A stretch of 64,000 nt of DNA, taken from positions 2,418,001-2,482,000 of the forward strand of contig NZ_OZ244925.1 in assembly GCF_965221945.1 (NCBI RefSeq), given 5' to 3'. Below the pieces are notes generated by a model. The model ran no database searches, was not told where the DNA came from, and was given only the letters and a program-made list of their open reading frames with translations. Position 1 is the first letter of the stretch; each line of letters begins with the position of its first letter. The DNA comes from Poriferisodalis sp965221945 (GTDB lineage Bacteria > Actinomycetota > Acidimicrobiia > Acidimicrobiales > Poriferisodalaceae). Made by a program: the position numbers and the translations under genes. Positions 62,408 through 64,000 of this stretch are shown one piece after another.

Positions 62408-63588
62408 AGCAGCTTCAGACCTTCGTTGTAGCGACGGGTCGGCAGGTGTTCCTCGCAGAGCAGGCGCGCCATGTCCCGGAATATGCCGGCGGTTTCGCTG
62501 TCAGGGTCGACAGCCGTGATCGGCATGCCGTCGTCTCCGCCCGCACGCAATTGCGGCACCAGCGGCACCTGACCCAGCAGCGGCACATCCATCTCATCGG
62601 CCAGGGCCTGGCCGCCACCCGAACCGAACAGCTCGTAGCGCTTGCCGTCGTCACCGGTGAACCAGCTCATGTTCTCGATTACCGCCCGCACCTGCAGGTT
62701 GACACGCGAGGCCATGTGGGCGGCACGCTGGGCGACTTTCTGGGCCGCGGGCTGCGGTGTGGTCACCACCAGCAGCTCCGAGCGGGGCAGGAATTGCGCC
62801 AGCGACAGCGAGATGTCACCGGTGCCTGGCGGCAGGTCGATAAGCAGGTGGTCGGGATCGTCCCAGAAGACATCGGTGAGGAACTGTTCAAGCGCCTTGT
62901 GCAGCATCGGGCCGCGCCAGATGACCGGTTGGTCCTCGCGGGCGAAGAAGCCCATGGACATGCACCGCACACCGTGCGCCTCGGTGGGCACCACCATCTG
63001 GTCGATCACGGTGGGGGGACGGTTCACGCCGAGCATCCGGGGAATAGAGAAGCCCCACACATCGGCGTCGATGATCGCTGTCCGGGTGCCGCGTTGGGCC
63101 AGCGCAATAGCAAGATTGACCGTCACGCTGGACTTGCCGACGCCGCCCTTGCCGCTGGCCACCAGCAGCACACGGGTCTTGTTGCCAGCTTGGGCGAACG
63201 GCACGGACCGCCCCTCGGCGTGACCGTGACCTTCGTGGGTGCCCGCTGTGGCAGCAGGATCGCCGATGAGCTGAGCCCGCAGCGCCGATTGCTCGGCCTC
63301 GTCCATCACGGTGAATTCCACGACCACGTCGTCGATGCCGTCGAGCGCACGCCCGGCCTCGCTGACAGCGTGCGAGACGTGTCCGGCAGCGGGCCAATCG
63401 CGCGACGGCACGGCGACCAGCACCTGTGCGGCACGCCCCGCGACGGCCGCAGCGCGCAGCATGCCCATCTGGCCAATGGGCCGACGCAGCTCCGGGTCGA
63501 TCACGCCAGCCACGGCTGCGGCCAGCTGCTGATCGGTGACGGTCGCTGCCCCGCTGTCGGCGGCTGAATTTCGGCGCTTGGCCCTCAC
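62404..63588 (-). CDS. mrp: Mrp/ApbC-family P-loop ATPase (iron-sulfur carrier)
   Basis: A 394-residue protein. Residues ~17-105 are a MIP18/DUF59 domain (QQLAAAVAGVIDPELRRPI); residues ~138-390 are the ATPase with the deviant Walker A GKGGVGKSS (146-154), DADVWGFSIPRMLG, and IDLPPGTGD. The C-x-x-C that carries Fe-S in many Mrp proteins is not present after ENMSWF, as in mycobacterial Mrp. It is upstream of and coupled to selO. Confidence 0.93.
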   Translation of the reverse strand: MRAKRRNSAADSGAATVTDQQLAAAVAGVIDPELRRPIGQMGMLRAAAVAGRAAQVLVAVPSRDWPAAGHVSHAVSEAGRALDGIDDVVVEFTVMDEAEQSALRAQLIGDPAATAGTHEGHGHAEGRSVPFAQAGNKTRVLLVASGKGGVGKSSVTVNLAIALAQRGTRTAIIDADVWGFSIPRMLGVNRPPTVIDQMVVPTEAHGVRCMSMGFFAREDQPVIWRGPMLHKALEQFLTDVFWDDPDHLLIDLPPGTGDISLSLAQFLPRSELLVVTTPQPAAQKVAQRAAHMASRVNLQVRAVIENMSWFTGDDGKRYELFGSGGGQALADEMDVPLLGQVPLVPQLRAGGDDGMPITAVDPDSETAGIFRDMARLLCEEHLPTRRYNEGLKLL

Positions 63589-64000
63589 TGGGTGCCCCCG
63601 ACCGGTTGCGATGGATTGCCGCGTGGAGGCTGCACCGGCGTTGCAGCCGCACCTGCGGCCCGCCTCGCACGCTACTGGCGCGACCTTGCAGTTGAGCCCT
63701 GGCCAACGCTCACGGCAATTGGCTGTTCGCTACAAGTGAGCATGCCACCGGCAAATTGCACGCGCGTCACAGGGACCCGATAGTCGGTCCAGTCAGCACA
63801 CTCCCGGCCCATTGAGGGTCGTTCCGTTGTGGTCGTGGCAGCGATTTTGGGCCCGCCGACTGCCCGCGTCCGAAAGCAACTCTTGCCGAATCGCTCAGTA
63901 CGAAGTCATCGCAATGCGACATGAAGAAATATCGATATCTAACGTCTACGTAAACAAGAATGCACAACCGACGGGGTCAAGGTGAAACGACAAGTACCTT
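63589..64000. other. 412-bp region at the window end without a supported gene
   Basis: The region upstream of mrp to the window edge has short frames only, none with a ribosome-binding site or family resemblance. The last ~100 bp turn AT-richer (for example ATCGATATCTAACG near 63935), which may be the edge of a promoter or of a differently composed segment continuing outside the window. Confidence 0.5.

Noticed and set aside
63767..63967. Minus-strand frame of 66 codons near the window end
   Set aside because: It has no ribosome-binding site, no recognisable domain and an unusual composition; it is too weak to call.

Overview
The window is 64 kb of GC-rich, gene-dense DNA from the chromosome of an actinobacterium (Actinomycetota). 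The gene order argS-lysA-hom-thrC-rho-rpmE-prfA-prmC/tsaC-atp operon-...-murA follows, as I remember it, the order of the Mycobacterium tuberculosis Rv1292-Rv1315 region. The window also has a MurA with Asp in place of the catalytic Cys, a PdtaS-type sensor kinase, DUF3107, the histidine phosphatase/DUF3090/SCO1664 trio, F420-type enzymes and CWB2 wall-binding proteins. Together with the unusual gene fusions these make a deep-branching class such as Acidimicrobiia my best guess. That class assignment is inference.

Layout. 1-8.2 kb: the end of ligA, an ATPase/DUF4143 gene, a coupled cysteine desulfurase-mnmA-membrane protein set for tRNA thiolation, oxyR behind a 20-codon leader ORF, a START-kinase fusion and meaB. 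8.2-14.7 kb: murA, an MFS transporter with an extra N-terminal domain, an alpha/beta hydrolase, lhgO, glpX and a deviant hisI. 14.8-22.6 kb: a complete ATP synthase operon (atpZ-like, atpI-like, B, E, F, H, A, G, D, C) on the minus strand. 22.7-30.2 kb: an RpiB-GlyA fusion, a PrmC-TsaC fusion, prfA, a gene of unknown function, zinc-free L31 and a Rho homologue. 30.2-36.6 kb: island 1, with two secreted RCC1-repeat proteins, a chimeric rho/thrC pseudogene and a VapBC pair. 36.6-39.4 kb: thrC and hom. 39.4-45.1 kb: island 2, with a RHH/MazF pair and two convergent CWB2 genes bounded by a 36-38 nt inverted repeat. 45.1-64 kb: lysA, argS, fetB, tRNA-Arg(CCG), two probable F420-linked genes, a lipoprotein, udgB, the phosphatase/DUF3090/SCO1664 trio, etfBA, a diacylglycerol kinase, pdtaS, DUF3107, an AAA ATPase, selO and mrp.

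How it fits together. Most genes are housekeeping: wall and lysine precursors (murA, lysA), threonine (hom, thrC), translation (argS, prfA, prmC, tsaC, mnmA, L31), energy (atp, etf) and one-carbon or pentose metabolism (rpiB-glyA, glpX). Two insertions of exported repeat proteins interrupt this block, one on each side of hom-thrC, and each carries a toxin-antitoxin pair next to the hom-thrC side. Homoserine kinase (thrB), which commonly sits between thrC and rho in actinobacteria, is absent there.

Most notable points: (1) the Rho protein at the standard rho locus keeps its RNA-binding half but has lost the Walker A lysine, the Walker B aspartate and the C-terminal arginine motifs; (2) the chimeric pseudogene in island 1 is exactly what a tandem duplication running from inside thrC to inside rho would leave; (3) RpiB-GlyA and PrmC-TsaC are single-chain fusions; (4) the CWB2 gene pair is enclosed by an inverted repeat, and one of the two genes is cut off at that repeat.
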